This document shows, one piece after another, positions 8,214 through 18,558 of a DNA stretch of 64,000 bases; the stretch's first letter is position 1, and every line of letters begins with the position of its first letter. The notes under the pieces were generated by a model, which worked only from the letters and a program-made list of their open reading frames with translations, was not told where the DNA came from and did no database searches. The stretch is taken from the NCBI RefSeq assembly GCF_030053345.1, contig NZ_JASGBP010000003.1, positions 216,249 to 280,248 on the forward strand. The letters are read 5' to 3'. The position numbers and the translations under genes were made by a program. The stretch comes from Flavobacterium sedimenticola. Lineage in GTDB: Bacteria > Bacteroidota > Bacteroidia > Flavobacteriales > Flavobacteriaceae.

Positions 8214-10070
8214 ATGAATTACCTATCCGTAGAAAACATATCGAAATCTTTTGGTGAACGAACCTTATTCAAAGACCTTTCTTTTGGTATCAATAAAGAC
8301 CAAAAAATAGCCTTTATTGCCAAAAACGGTTCGGGCAAAACCTGTATCATGAATATTTTGAACGGCGAAGACGAACCCGATACCGGACAAGTCGTGATTC
8401 GTAAAGGATTGAAAATGGCCTTTTTATCGCAAAAAGACAAACTACAGGATGAGCTGACAATTGAGGAGAGTATCTTTGCTTCAGATAATGAAATTTTGCA
8501 TGTAATTGAACGCTACGAGAAAGCTTTGGAAAATCCCGAAGACGAGGAAAAATACCAACTGGCTTTCGACGAAATGGATCGCTACAATGCCTGGGATTTT
8601 GAAACGCAATTCAAGCAAATCTTGTCCAAGTTAAAATTGGATGATTTAAAACTGAAAGTCAAAAGTTTGTCGGGTGGTCAGAAAAAACGTTTGTCCTTAG
8701 CCATCATTTTGATCAATCGCCCCGATTTGCTGATTCTGGACGAACCGACCAATCACTTGGACTTGGAAATGATTGAATGGCTTGAAAGTTATTTTGCCAA
8801 AGAAAATATTACCTTGTTTATGGTGACACACGACCGTTTCTTTTTGGAACGGGTGTGCAACGAAATCATCGAACTCGATAACGGAAAACTATACAGCTAC
8901 AAAGGCAATTATTCCTATTATCTACAGAAAAAAGAAGAGCGCTTGGCCATGGAAAGCGCCACCATTGATAAAGCACAAAATCTTTTTGTCAAAGAATTGG
9001 CCTGGATGCGCCGTCAACCCAAAGCACGAACCACCAAATCGAAATCGCGTCAGGATGATTTTTATAAAATTAAAGCCGTAGCCGAAAGCCGTCGCAAAGA
9101 AAATGTGGTTGAACTCGAAATCAACATGGAACGCATGGGCAGCAAAATTATCGAGCTGCACAAAATCTACAAAAAGTTTGGCGACAAAGTCATCCTGGAC
9201 AACTTCAGTTACGATTTTCAGCGCGGGGAACGCATCGGCATTATCGGGAAAAACGGGACCGGAAAATCGACGTTTCTCAACATCTTAACCAAAACCATCC
9301 AACCCGATAGCGGCAAAGTGGTCATTGGCGATACCATCAAAGTGGGTTATTATACGCAAAGCGGTATCAACCCGAAACCGGGACAAAAAGTCATTGACAT
9401 TATCAAAGAATACGGCGAATACATTCCGCTCACCAAAGGCAAAATCATCTCGGCTACGCAATTGTTGGAACGCTTTTTATTTGATACCAAAAAGCAATAC
9501 GATTATGTGGAAAAACTGAGCGGAGGCGAATTGAAACGCTTGTATTTGTGTACGGTATTGATTCAGAATCCGAACTTTTTAATACTCGACGAGCCTACAA
9601 ACGACTTGGATATCGTAACCTTAAACGTATTGGAAAGTTTCTTGTTGGATTATCCGGGTTGTTTATTAGTGGTGTCGCACGATCGGTATTTTATGGATAA
9701 GATTGTCGACCATTTGTTTGTGTTTCGGGGCGCGGGTGAAATTGAAGATTTCCCTGGGAATTATTCCGATTTCAGAGTCTATGAAGACAGTCAGGAACCC
9801 GAAAAAAACGAGACTAAAGAGAAAGTCAATTGGAAACAAAATAACCCTATGACTTCGGGCTTGAGCTTTAACGAACAAAAGGAATTCAACAAAATTGAAC
9901 GCGACATTAAAGACCTCGAATACGAGAAAAAACAAATCGAAAACCTCTTCGCTGAAGGTAAAGTGGCTGATGCCGACATTACTAAAAAAGCCGAAGAATT
10001 ACAAGCTATTATCAATAAATTAGAGGCCAAAGAAGAACGTTGGTTTGAGCTTTCAAGTAAAATGGAATAA
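8214..10070 (+). CDS. ABC-F family ATPase (Uup-like)
   Basis: 618 residues from MNYLSVENISKSFGERTLF; the open frame extends upstream but only this ATG matches ABC-F starts. It has two ATP-binding cassettes, each with a Walker A (AKNGSGKT; GKNGTGKST), an ABC signature (LSGGQKKRLSL; LSGGELKRLYL) and a Walker B (LLILDEPTNHLD; FLILDEPTNDLD). A charged linker and a C-terminal coiled coil (about 550-618) point to the Uup branch. ABC-F proteins act on ribosomes rather than in transport. The exact role cannot be fixed. Confidence 0.92.
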   Translation: MNYLSVENISKSFGERTLFKDLSFGINKDQKIAFIAKNGSGKTCIMNILNGEDEPDTGQVVIRKGLKMAFLSQKDKLQDELTIEESIFASDNEILHVIERYEKALENPEDEEKYQLAFDEMDRYNAWDFETQFKQILSKLKLDDLKLKVKSLSGGQKKRLSLAIILINRPDLLILDEPTNHLDLEMIEWLESYFAKENITLFMVTHDRFFLERVCNEIIELDNGKLYSYKGNYSYYLQKKEERLAMESATIDKAQNLFVKELAWMRRQPKARTTKSKSRQDDFYKIKAVAESRRKENVVELEINMERMGSKIIELHKIYKKFGDKVILDNFSYDFQRGERIGIIGKNGTGKSTFLNILTKTIQPDSGKVVIGDTIKVGYYTQSGINPKPGQKVIDIIKEYGEYIPLTKGKIISATQLLERFLFDTKKQYDYVEKLSGGELKRLYLCTVLIQNPNFLILDEPTNDLDIVTLNVLESFLLDYPGCLLVVSHDRYFMDKIVDHLFVFRGAGEIEDFPGNYSDFRVYEDSQEPEKNETKEKVNWKQNNPMTSGLSFNEQKEFNKIERDIKDLEYEKKQIENLFAEGKVADADITKKAEELQAIINKLEAKEERWFELSSKME

Positions 10071-10074
10071 ACAA

Positions 10075-10132
10075 CTGTCAGCCTTTAGCCTTTAGCCAAA
10101 AAAAACTAAAAGCTAAAAGCTAAAAGCTAAAT
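10075..10132. repeat. Inverted degenerate repeats of the TTTAGCC / AGCTAAA type
   Basis: Right after the ABC-F stop come CAGCCTTTAGCCTTTAGCC, a short A run, and CTAAAAGCTAAAAGC repeated further. The two blocks are roughly inverted and could form a hairpin. The last unit is 3 bases before the next ATG. The same unit in TTTTAGC orientation occurs at 35,401-35,440. Confidence 0.6.
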
Positions 10133-10134
10133 AA

Positions 10135-10914
10135 ATGCTGCAACAAGTAAAATCATATCTCAACTTCCTTTACCATTCCAAAAACGAACACGGCGTGCAC
10201 TCCCCTTTTGTGTTTGATTTGGTAACGAAATGCTTTTACGACAAACAACACTATCCCGAATACAAGCTTCTGAAAAACTATCGCAAGGCGCTTTTACAAA
10301 ACAAAAACACCATCGAAGTCACCGATTTCGGCGCGGGTTCCCGAGTTTTTAAAAGCAACACACGAGTCATAAACCAAATCGCCAAAACGGCCGGAATTTC
10401 GTCCGAAAGAGCTAAATTATTGTTCCGAATCACGCGCTATTTCCAACCTGAAAACATCCTTGAAATCGGCACTTCCCTGGGATTGGCCACGGCTGCTTTA
10501 TCACTGGGAAATCCTAAGTCTAAAATCACCACCCTAGAAGGTTGCGAAAACACTTTGGCGGTAGCGCATCATCAATTTGAAGCCTTTGATTTAACCAACA
10601 TCCGTTCTGTCGCAACAGAATTTAGTTCCTTTATAAAAAACCTACAACCTATAACCTACAACTTAAAACTCATCTACTTCGACGGCAACCATTCCAAAGC
10701 CGCAACACTCGAGTACTTTGAACTATTACTGCCTACTATCACCAACGAAACCGTATGGATTTTCGACGACATTCATTGGTCGGCCGATATGGAAAGTGCT
10801 TGGGAAGTTATCAAAAACCACCCGAAAGTAACCGTGACCATCGACACGTTTCAATGGGGATTGGTCTTCTTCAGAAAGGAACAACCCAAAGAACATTTTG
10901 TGATTAGAGTCTGA
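10135..10914 (+). CDS. SAM-dependent methyltransferase (class I fold)
   Basis: 259 residues. The SAM-binding motif I is NILEIGTSLGLATAALSLG, followed by TTLEGCE (acidic motif II residue) and LIYFDGNHSKAATLEYF, which resembles the O-methyltransferase family. An extra N-terminal region of about 95 residues starts MLQQVKSYLNFLYHSKNEHG. The substrate is unknown. It starts 64 bases after the ABC-F gene and may be cotranscribed with it. Confidence 0.82.
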   Translation: MLQQVKSYLNFLYHSKNEHGVHSPFVFDLVTKCFYDKQHYPEYKLLKNYRKALLQNKNTIEVTDFGAGSRVFKSNTRVINQIAKTAGISSERAKLLFRITRYFQPENILEIGTSLGLATAALSLGNPKSKITTLEGCENTLAVAHHQFEAFDLTNIRSVATEFSSFIKNLQPITYNLKLIYFDGNHSKAATLEYFELLLPTITNETVWIFDDIHWSADMESAWEVIKNHPKVTVTIDTFQWGLVFFRKEQPKEHFVIRV

Positions 10915-10982
10915 TTTTTGTAACAAACCGTTTTAATTTTATACTTATCTTTCGATTTTAAATTTCAAATCGTCAGTCAACA

Positions 10983-11681
10983 ATGGCCAATCCGCTAATC
11001 AAAATAACCCAAATCAAACGCGACTTCCAACTGGGGAGCGAAACCATCAACGTACTCAAAGGCATCGACCTTAACATCAATAAAGGCGAATATGTGGCAC
11101 TTATGGGACCGTCGGGTTCCGGAAAATCCACCTTAATGAACTTGTTGGGTTGCCTGGACACCCCTACGTCCGGGACGTATATTTTGAACGGCAAGGACGT
11201 GTCGCAAATGCACGACGACGACTTGGCCGATATTCGCAACAAAGAAATCGGATTCGTATTCCAAACCTTTAACCTATTGCCGCGAACCACTGCGCTCGAT
11301 AATGTGGCACTACCCATGATTTACGCAGGGTATGCCAAAGCCGAGCGTCACGAACGGGCCAAAGAAGTGCTCACCCAAGTTAATTTGGCCGACCGTATGG
11401 ACCATCAACCCAACCAACTTTCCGGGGGTCAACGCCAGCGTGTAGCCATTGCCCGCGCGTTGGTTAACAAACCGTCCATCATTTTAGCCGATGAACCTAC
11501 CGGAAACCTCGACAGTAAAACTTCGGTCGAAATCATGAATCTTTTTAATGAAATTCACAAAAACGGCAACACCGTGATTTTGGTGACACACGAAGAAGAC
11601 ATTGCCCGATACGCGCATCGTATCATCCGTTTACGCGACGGTCTCATCGAAAGTGACGGTCCGAATCCCGATCATTTATAG
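10983..11681 (+). CDS. ABC transporter ATP-binding protein (MacB/LolD type)
   Basis: 232 residues, one nucleotide-binding domain: Walker [10 protein letters not shown], signature [15 protein letters not shown], Walker [14 protein letters not shown], switch histidine in VTHEED. The sequence groups with LolD/MacB/FtsE ATPases, which drive membrane-embedded permeases such as lipoprotein release or macrolide efflux systems. No permease gene is adjacent. Its TAG stop is the first three bases of repeat copy C. Confidence 0.9.
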   Translation: MANPLIKITQIKRDFQLGSETINVLKGIDLNINKGEYVALMGPSGSGKSTLMNLLGCLDTPTSGTYILNGKDVSQMHDDDLADIRNKEIGFVFQTFNLLPRTTALDNVALPMIYAGYAKAERHERAKEVLTQVNLADRMDHQPNQLSGGQRQRVAIARALVNKPSIILADEPTGNLDSKTSVEIMNLFNEIHKNGNTVILVTHEEDIARYAHRIIRLRDGLIESDGPNPDHL

Positions 11682-11784
11682 GAGCGAACTGCTCGGGCAT
11701 TATCGGGTGTCCGTATTCCTGCTTTCCGTTTTACTGCGTGCCACTCCACACGAGCGAAGCGACTGCCAAAGGAATCAGGGCTAG
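11679..11784 (+). repeat. Dispersed 3'-end structured element, copy C
   Basis: It begins TAGGAGC, where TAG is the stop codon of the ABC ATPase, continues through the core CCGTATTCCTGCTTTCCGTT and ends GGAATCAGGGCTAG. The variable middle contains ACGAGCGAAGCG. It has the same direction as the upstream gene. Confidence 0.8.
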
Positions 11785-11819
11785 TTGGTAATCAATTGGC
11801 ATGCTTGTCAACTATAAAA

Positions 11820-11892
11820 CCTCAGTATCTCAGTCACTCAGCAACTTTAAAAAAAACTCAGTAACTTAGCCACTCAGAAACTCAGCAACTCA
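11820..11892. repeat. Degenerate ACTCAGT / CTCAGCAA tandem repeat
   Basis: CTCAGTATCTCAGTCACTCAG, a short A run and CTCAGTAACTTAGCCACTCAG with further ACTCAG units form about nine imperfect 7-9-base repeats. The last one runs into the ATG of the adenosyltransferase, so the leader of that mRNA is made of repeat. Confidence 0.65.
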
Positions 11893-12461
11893 TGAAGGTA
11901 TATACCAAAACCGGCGACACCGGAACCACCGCACTTTTTGGAGGAACACGCGTCCCAAAACACCATATCCGTATCGAAAGCTACGGCACTGTCGATGAAC
12001 TCAACTCGCACATCGGACTCATTCGCGATCAGGACATCAATCCGTTATACAAAAATGTTTTGATGGAAATCCAAGACCGCTTGTTTACCGTGGGCGCCAT
12101 TTTGGCTACACCACCCGAAAAGGAAATGCTTAAAAACGGCCAACCGCGACTCAACATCAACCGCATTTCGGAGGAAGACATCACTTTTTTAGAAAGCGAA
12201 ATCGATCGTATGGACGCCGCTTTACCGCCCATGACACATTTTGTACTGCCCGGCGGTCATACTACCGTGTCATATTGTCACATTGCCCGTTGTGTCTGCC
12301 GTCGCGCCGAGCGTTTAGCAGTTCATTTACACGAATTAGAACCTACCGACGAACAGGTGATTACGTACTTAAACCGACTTTCTGACTATCTTTTTGTCTT
12401 GGCACGGAAGTTGTCTTTCGACCTGCAAGCGGATGAAGTAAAATGGATTCCCCGAAAATAA
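11892..12461 (+). CDS. Cob(I)alamin adenosyltransferase (PduO type)
   Basis: 189 residues. The PduO signature is present: YTKTGDTGTTALFGG at the N-terminus (ATP binding), ESYGTVDELNSHIGL, and CRRAERLAV with the C-terminal LNRLSDYLFVLAR. The enzyme moves adenosyl from ATP to cob(I)alamin to make coenzyme B12. With MeaB at 20,819 it points to a B12-dependent methylmalonyl-CoA mutase elsewhere in the genome. The usual Bacteroidota start MKVYTKTGD is used. Confidence 0.94.
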   Translation: MKVYTKTGDTGTTALFGGTRVPKHHIRIESYGTVDELNSHIGLIRDQDINPLYKNVLMEIQDRLFTVGAILATPPEKEMLKNGQPRLNINRISEEDITFLESEIDRMDAALPPMTHFVLPGGHTTVSYCHIARCVCRRAERLAVHLHELEPTDEQVITYLNRLSDYLFVLARKLSFDLQADEVKWIPRK

Positions 12462-12499
12462 CTAGTTCGGTGCATTTTGATACGGTAATCCCAAAATCC

Positions 12500-12522
12500 A
12501 AAACCCCGGAATTTGGGGTTTT
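12500..12522 (+). terminator. Rho-independent terminator
   Basis: AAAACCCC, a 7-base loop and GGGGTTTT, followed by a T-rich tract, 38 bases after the adenosyltransferase stop. Confidence 0.8.
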
Positions 12523-12584
12523 CTTTTTGGAAAAGCCCGAAAAACAACGTTCTTAAACATACTTAAAAATAAATCAAAAAAAAC

Positions 12585-12614
12585 TTGACTTTTTCAGTAT
12601 AAAATTTATTTTTG
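12585..12614 (+). promoter_or_regulatory. Bacteroidota housekeeping promoter
   Basis: TTG (12585-12587), a 19-base spacer and TATTTTTG (12607-12614), 22 bases before the ATG of the DUF2795 gene. It is a near-ideal match to the Bacteroidota consensus. Confidence 0.8.
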
Positions 12615-12636
12615 CATAAACTAAAATCGACAGAAG

Positions 12637-12858
12637 ATGTATTGGACATTAGAATTGGCATCCTATTTAAGCGATGCACCTTGGCCAGCTACCAAAGACG
12701 AACTTATCGACTATGCTATCCGAACCGGAGCTCCACTGGAAGTGGTAGAGAATCTGCAATCGATAGAAGACGAAGGTGAAATCTACGAATCTATGGAAGA
12801 GATTTGGCCCGATTATCCAACAGACGAAGATTACCTTTGGAACGAGGATGAATATTAA
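12637..12858 (+). CDS. DUF2795 domain protein
   Basis: 73 residues, very acidic at the C-terminus (DYPTDEDYLWNEDEY). The core matches small DUF2795 proteins: MYWTLELASYLSDAPWPATK and DELIDYAIRTGAPLEVVENL. The function is unknown. It is monocistronic, with a strong promoter upstream and a terminator downstream, and sits directly before secA. Confidence 0.85.
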   Translation: MYWTLELASYLSDAPWPATKDELIDYAIRTGAPLEVVENLQSIEDEGEIYESMEEIWPDYPTDEDYLWNEDEY

Positions 12859-12881
12859 GAAAAAATAAACAATCACAACAG

Positions 12882-12909
12882 AAAAAAGTCCGATTCGGGC
12901 TTTTTTTTT
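12882..12909 (+). terminator. Rho-independent terminator
   Basis: AAAAAAG-T-CCG, a short loop, CGG-G-CTTTTTT and a further T run, 24 bases after the DUF2795 stop. Confidence 0.8.
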
Positions 12910-12965
12910 GTTTAAATTTGCACTCCTTACGCAGGGGAACATAAAACATATAACACCAACCCATT

Positions 12966-15900
12966 ATGAGTTTCATTAACAGCATTATCAAAGCTTTTGT
13001 AGGCGATAAATCGCAAAAAGATGTCAAAGCTGCCCAACCTTATATCAACAAAATAAAAGCGTTAGAACCTGTCTTGGCTGCCCTCTCTCATGATGAGTTA
13101 CGAGCCAAAACTGCCGAATTCAAAGAAAAAATAAAACAAGCGCGCGCCAAACAAGACGCCGAAATTGAGGCTAAAAAACAGGAAGCGGAAAACACCTCCG
13201 ACATCGATAAAAGAGAAGACTTGTACAATGCCATCGATACGTTGGAAAAAGAGGCTTATGAAATTTCGGAAAAAGTATTGACCGAAATCCTTCCCGAAGC
13301 GTTTGCCGTGGTTAAGGAAACCGCTCGTCGTTTCAAGGAAAACGCCACCATTACCGTAACAGCTACCCCTAAAGACCGCGAGCTATCGGCCACCAAATCC
13401 TATATTACGCTCGACGGCGACCAAGCTGTTTGGGCCAACCAATGGAATGCTGCCGGAAAAGAGATTACCTGGGACATGATTCACTATGACGTACAGCTAA
13501 TTGGTGGTATTGTATTGCACGAAGGCAAAATTGCCGAAATGCAAACCGGTGAAGGAAAAACGTTGGTAGCTACCTTACCGCTATACTTAAACGCTTTAAC
13601 CGGAAACGGAGTCCACTTGGTAACCGTAAACGATTATTTGGCCAAACGTGACAGTACGTGGAAAGCACCATTATTCGAATTCCACGGCTTAACCGTAGAT
13701 TGTATCGACAACCATTCGCCCAACTCCGATGCACGAAGAAAAGCCTATGAAGCCGATATCACTTACGGAACCAACAACGAATTCGGTTTCGACTACTTGC
13801 GCGACAATATGGCGCACTCTCCGGAAGATCTAGTACAGCGCAAACACAATTATGCCATCGTCGACGAGGTCGATTCGGTACTGATTGACGATGCGCGTAC
13901 ACCGTTGATTATTTCGGGTCCGGTACCCGATGGCGACCGTCACGAATTCAACGAACTCAAACCGAAAATCGAAAACTTATACAACTTACAACGTCAATTG
14001 GCTAACGGTTTCTTAACCGAATCCAAGCGTCTATTCAAAGAAGGCAATACCAAAGAAGCCGGTTTTCAATTACTAAGAGCCTACCGCGCCTTACCGAAAA
14101 ACAAACCGCTTATCAAATTCTTGAGTGAAGAAGGCGTAAAACAATTGCTGCAAAAAACCGAAAACGAATACATGCAAGACAACAACCGCAGAATGCCGGA
14201 AGTTGATGAAGCCTTGTATTTTGTAATCGAAGAAAAGAACAATCAGGTAGAATTAACCGATAACGGTATCAAATTCCTATCTAAAGATACGTCTGATGAT
14301 TTCTTTATCCTTCCCGATATCGGAACCGAAATTGCCAACATCGAAAAGCAAAATTTAGAAAAAGACAAAGAAGCGGAAGCCAAAGAGCATTTGTTTCAAG
14401 ACTTTGCCGTGAAATCGGAACGAATTCATACGCTTACCCAATTGCTCAAAGCGTATACCTTATTCGAAAAAGATGTGGAATACGTAATCATGGACAACAA
14501 AATTTTGATTGTCGATGAGCAAACCGGTCGTATCATGGACGGTCGTCGCTATTCCGACGGATTGCATCAGGCGATTGAAGCAAAAGAAAATGTAAAAATT
14601 GAAGCGGCTACACAAACCTTTGCCACCATCACGTTACAGAACTATTTCCGTATGTACAGCAAGTTGGCCGGTATGACCGGTACTGCCGTAACCGAGGCCG
14701 GAGAGTTCTGGGAAATTTACAAATTGGATGTGGTGGAAATCCCTACCAACAAAGGGATTGCCAGAAAAGATAAAGAAGATTTAATCTACCGTTCGGTACG
14801 TGAAAAATTCAATGCCGTTATCGAAGACGTGACCCAATTGTCGCAATCCGGAAGACCGGTGTTGATTGGTACTACTTCGGTGGAAATCTCCGAATTATTA
14901 AGCCGTATGCTTCGCGTACGCAATGTGCCGCACAACGTATTGAACGCCAAATTGCATAAAAAAGAAGCCGAGATTGTGGCCGAAGCCGGTAAACCGGGCG
15001 TGGTAACCATTGCTACGAACATGGCCGGTCGTGGTACCGATATCAAATTAACGCCGGAAGTAAAAGCCGCCGGTGGTTTGGCTATCATTGGTACCGAACG
15101 CCACGATTCTCGTCGCGTTGACCGTCAGTTGCGCGGTCGCGCCGGTCGTCAGGGTGATCCGGGAAGTTCCCAGTTTTATGTGTCTTTGGAAGACAACCTG
15201 ATGCGTTTGTTCGGTTCGGAAAGAGTGGCCAAAATCATGGACCGCATGGGCTTGAAAGAAGGTGAAGTGATTCAGCATTCCATGATGACCAAATCCATTG
15301 AGCGTGCTCAGAAAAAGGTAGAAGAAAACAACTTTGGTACCCGTAAACGTTTGTTGGAATACGATGATGTGATGAATGCCCAAAGAGAAGTGGTATACAA
15401 ACGCCGTCGTCACGCCTTGTTTGGAGAGCGATTAAAATTGGATATTGCCAACATGATGTACGATACTTGTGAAGTCATCGTAGGCGATAACAAAGCGCGT
15501 AATGATTTCAAAAACTTTGAATTCGAATTGATTCGTTACTTCTCGATTACTTCGCCGGTAACACAAAGCGAGTTTGAAAAAATATCAGAAGTGGAAATCA
15601 CCGGTAAAATATACAAAGCCGCTATGGCGTATTATACCGAAAAGACCGAGAGAAGTGCTCGCGAAGCTTTCCCGATTATTGCCGATGTATATCAAAAAGA
15701 AGGCAACAAGTTCGAACGCATAGTCGTACCGTTTTCTGATGGTATCAAAACCTTAAATGTGGTCACCGATTTGAAAAAAGCCTTTGAAACCAATGGTGCT
15801 CAACTGATAGCCGATTTTGAAAAGAATATCACTTTGGCCATAGTCGATGAAGCGTGGAAAAAACATTTGCGCAAAATGGACGAATTGAAACAATCGGTAC

Positions 15901-16310
15901 AGTTGGCTGTACACGAACAAAAAGATCCGTTGTTGATTTACAAATTAGAAGCGTTCAAATTGTTCAGCGCCATGTTGGATGGTGTGAATAAAGAAGTGAT
16001 TTCGTTCTTGTTTAAAGGCGATTTACCACAGCAAAACCAGAATATTCAAGAAGCGCGTCAGGTGCGTGAAAAACAAAATTACACCGAAAGCAAAGACGAA
16101 ATCGAAAGCAGTGAAAGTGCTAATCGCGAGGCCGGGCAAACACAACAGCGTCCGCAAGTGACCGAAACCATTGTGAGAGAAACACCCAAAATCAACCGCA
16201 ATGACAATGTTACGATTAAACACGTGATGAGCGGCAAAACCGAAACCATGAAATACAAAAAAGCCGAAGGTATGTTAGCCACCGGCGAATGGGTTTTGGT
16301 GCATGACTAA
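12966..16310 (+). CDS. secA: SecA, preprotein translocase ATPase
   Basis: 1114 residues, full length for Bacteroidota SecA, which carries inserts compared with the E. coli protein. Walker A is GEGKT at residues 195-199 ([20 protein letters not shown]). The DEAD-like motif is [20 protein letters not shown], and NBD2 has [12 protein letters not shown] and [14 protein letters not shown]. It hydrolyses ATP to push preproteins through SecYEG. The tail has a charged Gln/Glu linker and ends [17 protein letters not shown], without the zinc-binding cysteines of proteobacterial SecA. A TAAATTTG box at 12913-12920 is the likely -7 element. Confidence 0.98.
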   Translation: MSFINSIIKAFVGDKSQKDVKAAQPYINKIKALEPVLAALSHDELRAKTAEFKEKIKQARAKQDAEIEAKKQEAENTSDIDKREDLYNAIDTLEKEAYEISEKVLTEILPEAFAVVKETARRFKENATITVTATPKDRELSATKSYITLDGDQAVWANQWNAAGKEITWDMIHYDVQLIGGIVLHEGKIAEMQTGEGKTLVATLPLYLNALTGNGVHLVTVNDYLAKRDSTWKAPLFEFHGLTVDCIDNHSPNSDARRKAYEADITYGTNNEFGFDYLRDNMAHSPEDLVQRKHNYAIVDEVDSVLIDDARTPLIISGPVPDGDRHEFNELKPKIENLYNLQRQLANGFLTESKRLFKEGNTKEAGFQLLRAYRALPKNKPLIKFLSEEGVKQLLQKTENEYMQDNNRRMPEVDEALYFVIEEKNNQVELTDNGIKFLSKDTSDDFFILPDIGTEIANIEKQNLEKDKEAEAKEHLFQDFAVKSERIHTLTQLLKAYTLFEKDVEYVIMDNKILIVDEQTGRIMDGRRYSDGLHQAIEAKENVKIEAATQTFATITLQNYFRMYSKLAGMTGTAVTEAGEFWEIYKLDVVEIPTNKGIARKDKEDLIYRSVREKFNAVIEDVTQLSQSGRPVLIGTTSVEISELLSRMLRVRNVPHNVLNAKLHKKEAEIVAEAGKPGVVTIATNMAGRGTDIKLTPEVKAAGGLAIIGTERHDSRRVDRQLRGRAGRQGDPGSSQFYVSLEDNLMRLFGSERVAKIMDRMGLKEGEVIQHSMMTKSIERAQKKVEENNFGTRKRLLEYDDVMNAQREVVYKRRRHALFGERLKLDIANMMYDTCEVIVGDNKARNDFKNFEFELIRYFSITSPVTQSEFEKISEVEITGKIYKAAMAYYTEKTERSAREAFPIIADVYQKEGNKFERIVVPFSDGIKTLNVVTDLKKAFETNGAQLIADFEKNITLAIVDEAWKKHLRKMDELKQSVQLAVHEQKDPLLIYKLEAFKLFSAMLDGVNKEVISFLFKGDLPQQNQNIQEARQVREKQNYTESKDEIESSESANREAGQTQQRPQVTETIVRETPKINRNDNVTIKHVMSGKTETMKYKKAEGMLATGEWVLVHD

Positions 16311-16344
16311 CACAAGAGTTACAATTACAAATCTTTAATTATAT

Positions 16345-16380
16345 AATCCCCGACAGTTACAACTGTTGGGGATTTTTTTT
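16345..16380 (+). terminator. Rho-independent terminator of secA
   Basis: AATCCCCGACAGTT pairs with AACTGTTGGGGATT, followed by eight Ts, about 35 bases after the secA stop. Confidence 0.9.
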
Positions 16381-16402
16381 ATATTTGAGTAAAGATTTTT
16401 CT

Positions 16403-16984
16403 ATGAAACGGAACATCCTATTCCTATGCTTGCTTTTTACAAGCTTAGTCAGTTGTGCTCAAAGTACAGAGTCGCTCAAAAAGGCTATGCAACAACTCTA
16501 CGAAGCCAACTATCTAATGGATTTTGAGACAATTGCACAACTGTCTTATCCTAAAATGGTAGACCAAATGGGTAAAACTGTTTTTTTGGAGAAAACGGAG
16601 CATTTTTATGAAAACGAAACCTACCGTTTGCGGTATCAATTGCAAAGTGTACCGTTTCAATTCGGACCCATAACAAAAATCGGAACCCGTTCGTTTTGCG
16701 TAGTTACCGTTCGGATTCCGAAACGCTATTTCTTTGAAGCTCCGTTAACTGCCGAGACAGCGGCTGAAAAAAAAACGTGGCTGCAACAAATCAACCAAAC
16801 CAAAGACGTCACTTTTGAACCGAACCGAAATAGTTTTAACGTTAAAATGATTGCGACTTTCGTCGCGGTATATGACGAAAACACGGATGGGAATTGGCGT
16901 TTTTTCAATTTTGATTTTCCGGGACAACGAACGGCTTTTGAAATCTTGTTTGACCAAAGCATCACAACACAACTCAAACTATAA
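16403..16984 (+). CDS. Lipoprotein of unknown function
   Basis: 193 residues from MKRNILFLCLLFTSLVSCAQS, a lipoprotein signal with lipobox LVSC (Cys18). A TTG 18 bases upstream is in frame but would put charged residues before the signal, so the ATG is preferred. The mature region is about 175 residues without a family I recognise; similar Flavobacterium proteins are listed as hypothetical. A TATATTTG box at 16380-16387 would give a very short leader. The TAA stop overlaps the convergent oxidase gene by 6 bases. Confidence 0.75.
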   Translation: MKRNILFLCLLFTSLVSCAQSTESLKKAMQQLYEANYLMDFETIAQLSYPKMVDQMGKTVFLEKTEHFYENETYRLRYQLQSVPFQFGPITKIGTRSFCVVTVRIPKRYFFEAPLTAETAAEKKTWLQQINQTKDVTFEPNRNSFNVKMIATFVAVYDENTDGNWRFFNFDFPGQRTAFEILFDQSITTQLKL

Positions 16985-18382
16985 TTCGTCGGGGAAAATT
17001 TTACCGGGATTGAGTACATTATTCGGATCGAAAACGCGCTTGATGCTTTCCATCAACTCCAAATGGGTTCGGGTAAAAGCAATGTCCATAAAGTTCTTTT
17101 GCACGTAGCCGATACCGTGTTCTCCGGATAACGTTCCTTTGAGTGAAACTGTTAATTCAAAGATTTCACGAATACCCAACGGGACTTGAGTTTTCCAATA
17201 ATCATCAGACATATCACCTTTGATAATATTTACGTGCAAATTTCCGTCTCCGGCATGACCGTAACACACCGATTGAAAACCGTATTGGGCTCCGATGCGT
17301 TTAATCCCGGAGAGCAATTCGGGTAACATATAACGCGGCACTACGGTATCTTCTTCTTTGTACACCGAATTTGATTTTACGGCTTCAGCCACCGAGCGAC
17401 GCATTTTCCACAACGCATTCTTTTGTTCGTCGCTGTCGGCAAACAGCACCTCATCAATTTCAAATTGCTCCACGACACCCACAATTTTTTCGGCTTCCTG
17501 CATCAAAACTTCGGGATAATTCCCATCGACTTCAATCAGCAAATGCGCCTGATGCTCGGGTTTTACCGGTACACTGATGCCTTCCACCAAACGCAACGTC
17601 CAATCGATAGCGTCGCGCTCCATAAACTCCAAGGCACTCGGCACTATGCCGGCACGGAAGATGGCCGAAACTGCTTCACAGGCTTCATGCGCTTTGTAAA
17701 ACGGCACTAACAGGAGTACATTATGACTGTTTTGCGGTAACAATTTAAGTACCGCTTTGGTGATAACGCCCAAGGTGCCTTCACTTCCAACCATTAATTG
17801 GGTGAGATTATAACCGGTAGAATTTTTGAGCGTGTTGGCTCCGGTCCAAATGATATCGCCGTTAGGTAATACCACCTCTAAGTTTAAGACATAATCTTTG
17901 GTGACGCCGTACTTTAGCGCTCGAGCGCCGCCTGCATTTTCGGCTATGTTTCCGCCAATCCAACAACTGCCCATACTACTCGGGTCAACCGGATAAAACA
18001 AACCTTTCTCGGCCACCGCTTCCCGCAATATTTGGGTAATCACGGCCGGCTCCACGGTAACCTGCAAATTGAGTTCGTCGATTTCGATGATTTTGTTAAA
18101 CCGTTCCATCGATAAACCGATGCCTTCATAAATGCTCAAAGCGCCGCCGCTCAATCCGGTTCGCGCTCCGATCGGCGTGGTAGGAACTTTATAATCGTTG
18201 GCGACTTTAAGGATATCAGCCACTTCCTGAGTGTTGGCCGGTTTTACTACCACCTGAGGCGGAAAAACATAATCTTCGGTTTCGTCGTGACCGTAATGAC
18301 GCCGCGTGGCCTCATCGGTAAAAATATGAGTCTCACCTACTATGGCGGTAAGTTTATGCAGTATTTCGGGTGATAATGACAT
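16979..18382 (-). CDS. FAD-linked oxidase, GlcD / D-lactate dehydrogenase family
   Basis: 467 residues from MSLSPEILHKLTAIVGE; the open frame continues 87 bases upstream but without conserved sequence. The FAD-binding PCMH domain has TPIGARTGLSGGALSIYEG and DPSSMGSCWIGGNIAENAGG. The C-terminal domain has CYGHAGDGNLHVNI and ends SGEHGIGYVQKNFM with RVFDPNNVLNPGKIFP. These are hallmarks of GlcD, which oxidises 2-hydroxyacids such as glycolate or D-lactate. The iron-sulfur partner subunit is not adjacent. Confidence 0.92.
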   Translation of the reverse strand: MSLSPEILHKLTAIVGETHIFTDEATRRHYGHDETEDYVFPPQVVVKPANTQEVADILKVANDYKVPTTPIGARTGLSGGALSIYEGIGLSMERFNKIIEIDELNLQVTVEPAVITQILREAVAEKGLFYPVDPSSMGSCWIGGNIAENAGGARALKYGVTKDYVLNLEVVLPNGDIIWTGANTLKNSTGYNLTQLMVGSEGTLGVITKAVLKLLPQNSHNVLLLVPFYKAHEACEAVSAIFRAGIVPSALEFMERDAIDWTLRLVEGISVPVKPEHQAHLLIEVDGNYPEVLMQEAEKIVGVVEQFEIDEVLFADSDEQKNALWKMRRSVAEAVKSNSVYKEEDTVVPRYMLPELLSGIKRIGAQYGFQSVCYGHAGDGNLHVNIIKGDMSDDYWKTQVPLGIREIFELTVSLKGTLSGEHGIGYVQKNFMDIAFTRTHLELMESIKRVFDPNNVLNPGKIFPDEL

Positions 18383-18450
18383 GGTAATGGTATTGAGAGG
18401 TAAATGTAACGAATACCGGAATAAAAGACAAATACTCCCCAAGTTTCCAA

Positions 18451-18558
18451 CTAGCCCTGATGCCGGCATTGTTGGAGCTCTTGCTTTTTTCTAAAAAGCA
18501 AAGCGACTGACGGCAGCAGGAATACGGATGGCTGAAACGCCCAAGCGAATGGCTCCTA
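18451..18558 (-). repeat. Dispersed 3'-end structured element, copy D
   Basis: On the minus strand it begins TAGGAGCCATTCGC, and the TAG is the stop codon of the MFS gene. The core CCATCCGTATTCCTGCTGCC follows, then a hairpin TTGCTTTTTAG/AAAAAGCAA, and it ends GGCATCAGGGCTAG. It is co-directional with the MFS gene. Confidence 0.8.

Noticed and set aside
15048..15413. Long minus-strand frame within secA
   Set aside because: It is antisense to the conserved SecA NBD2, has no homology I recognise and follows the codon bias of the real gene.
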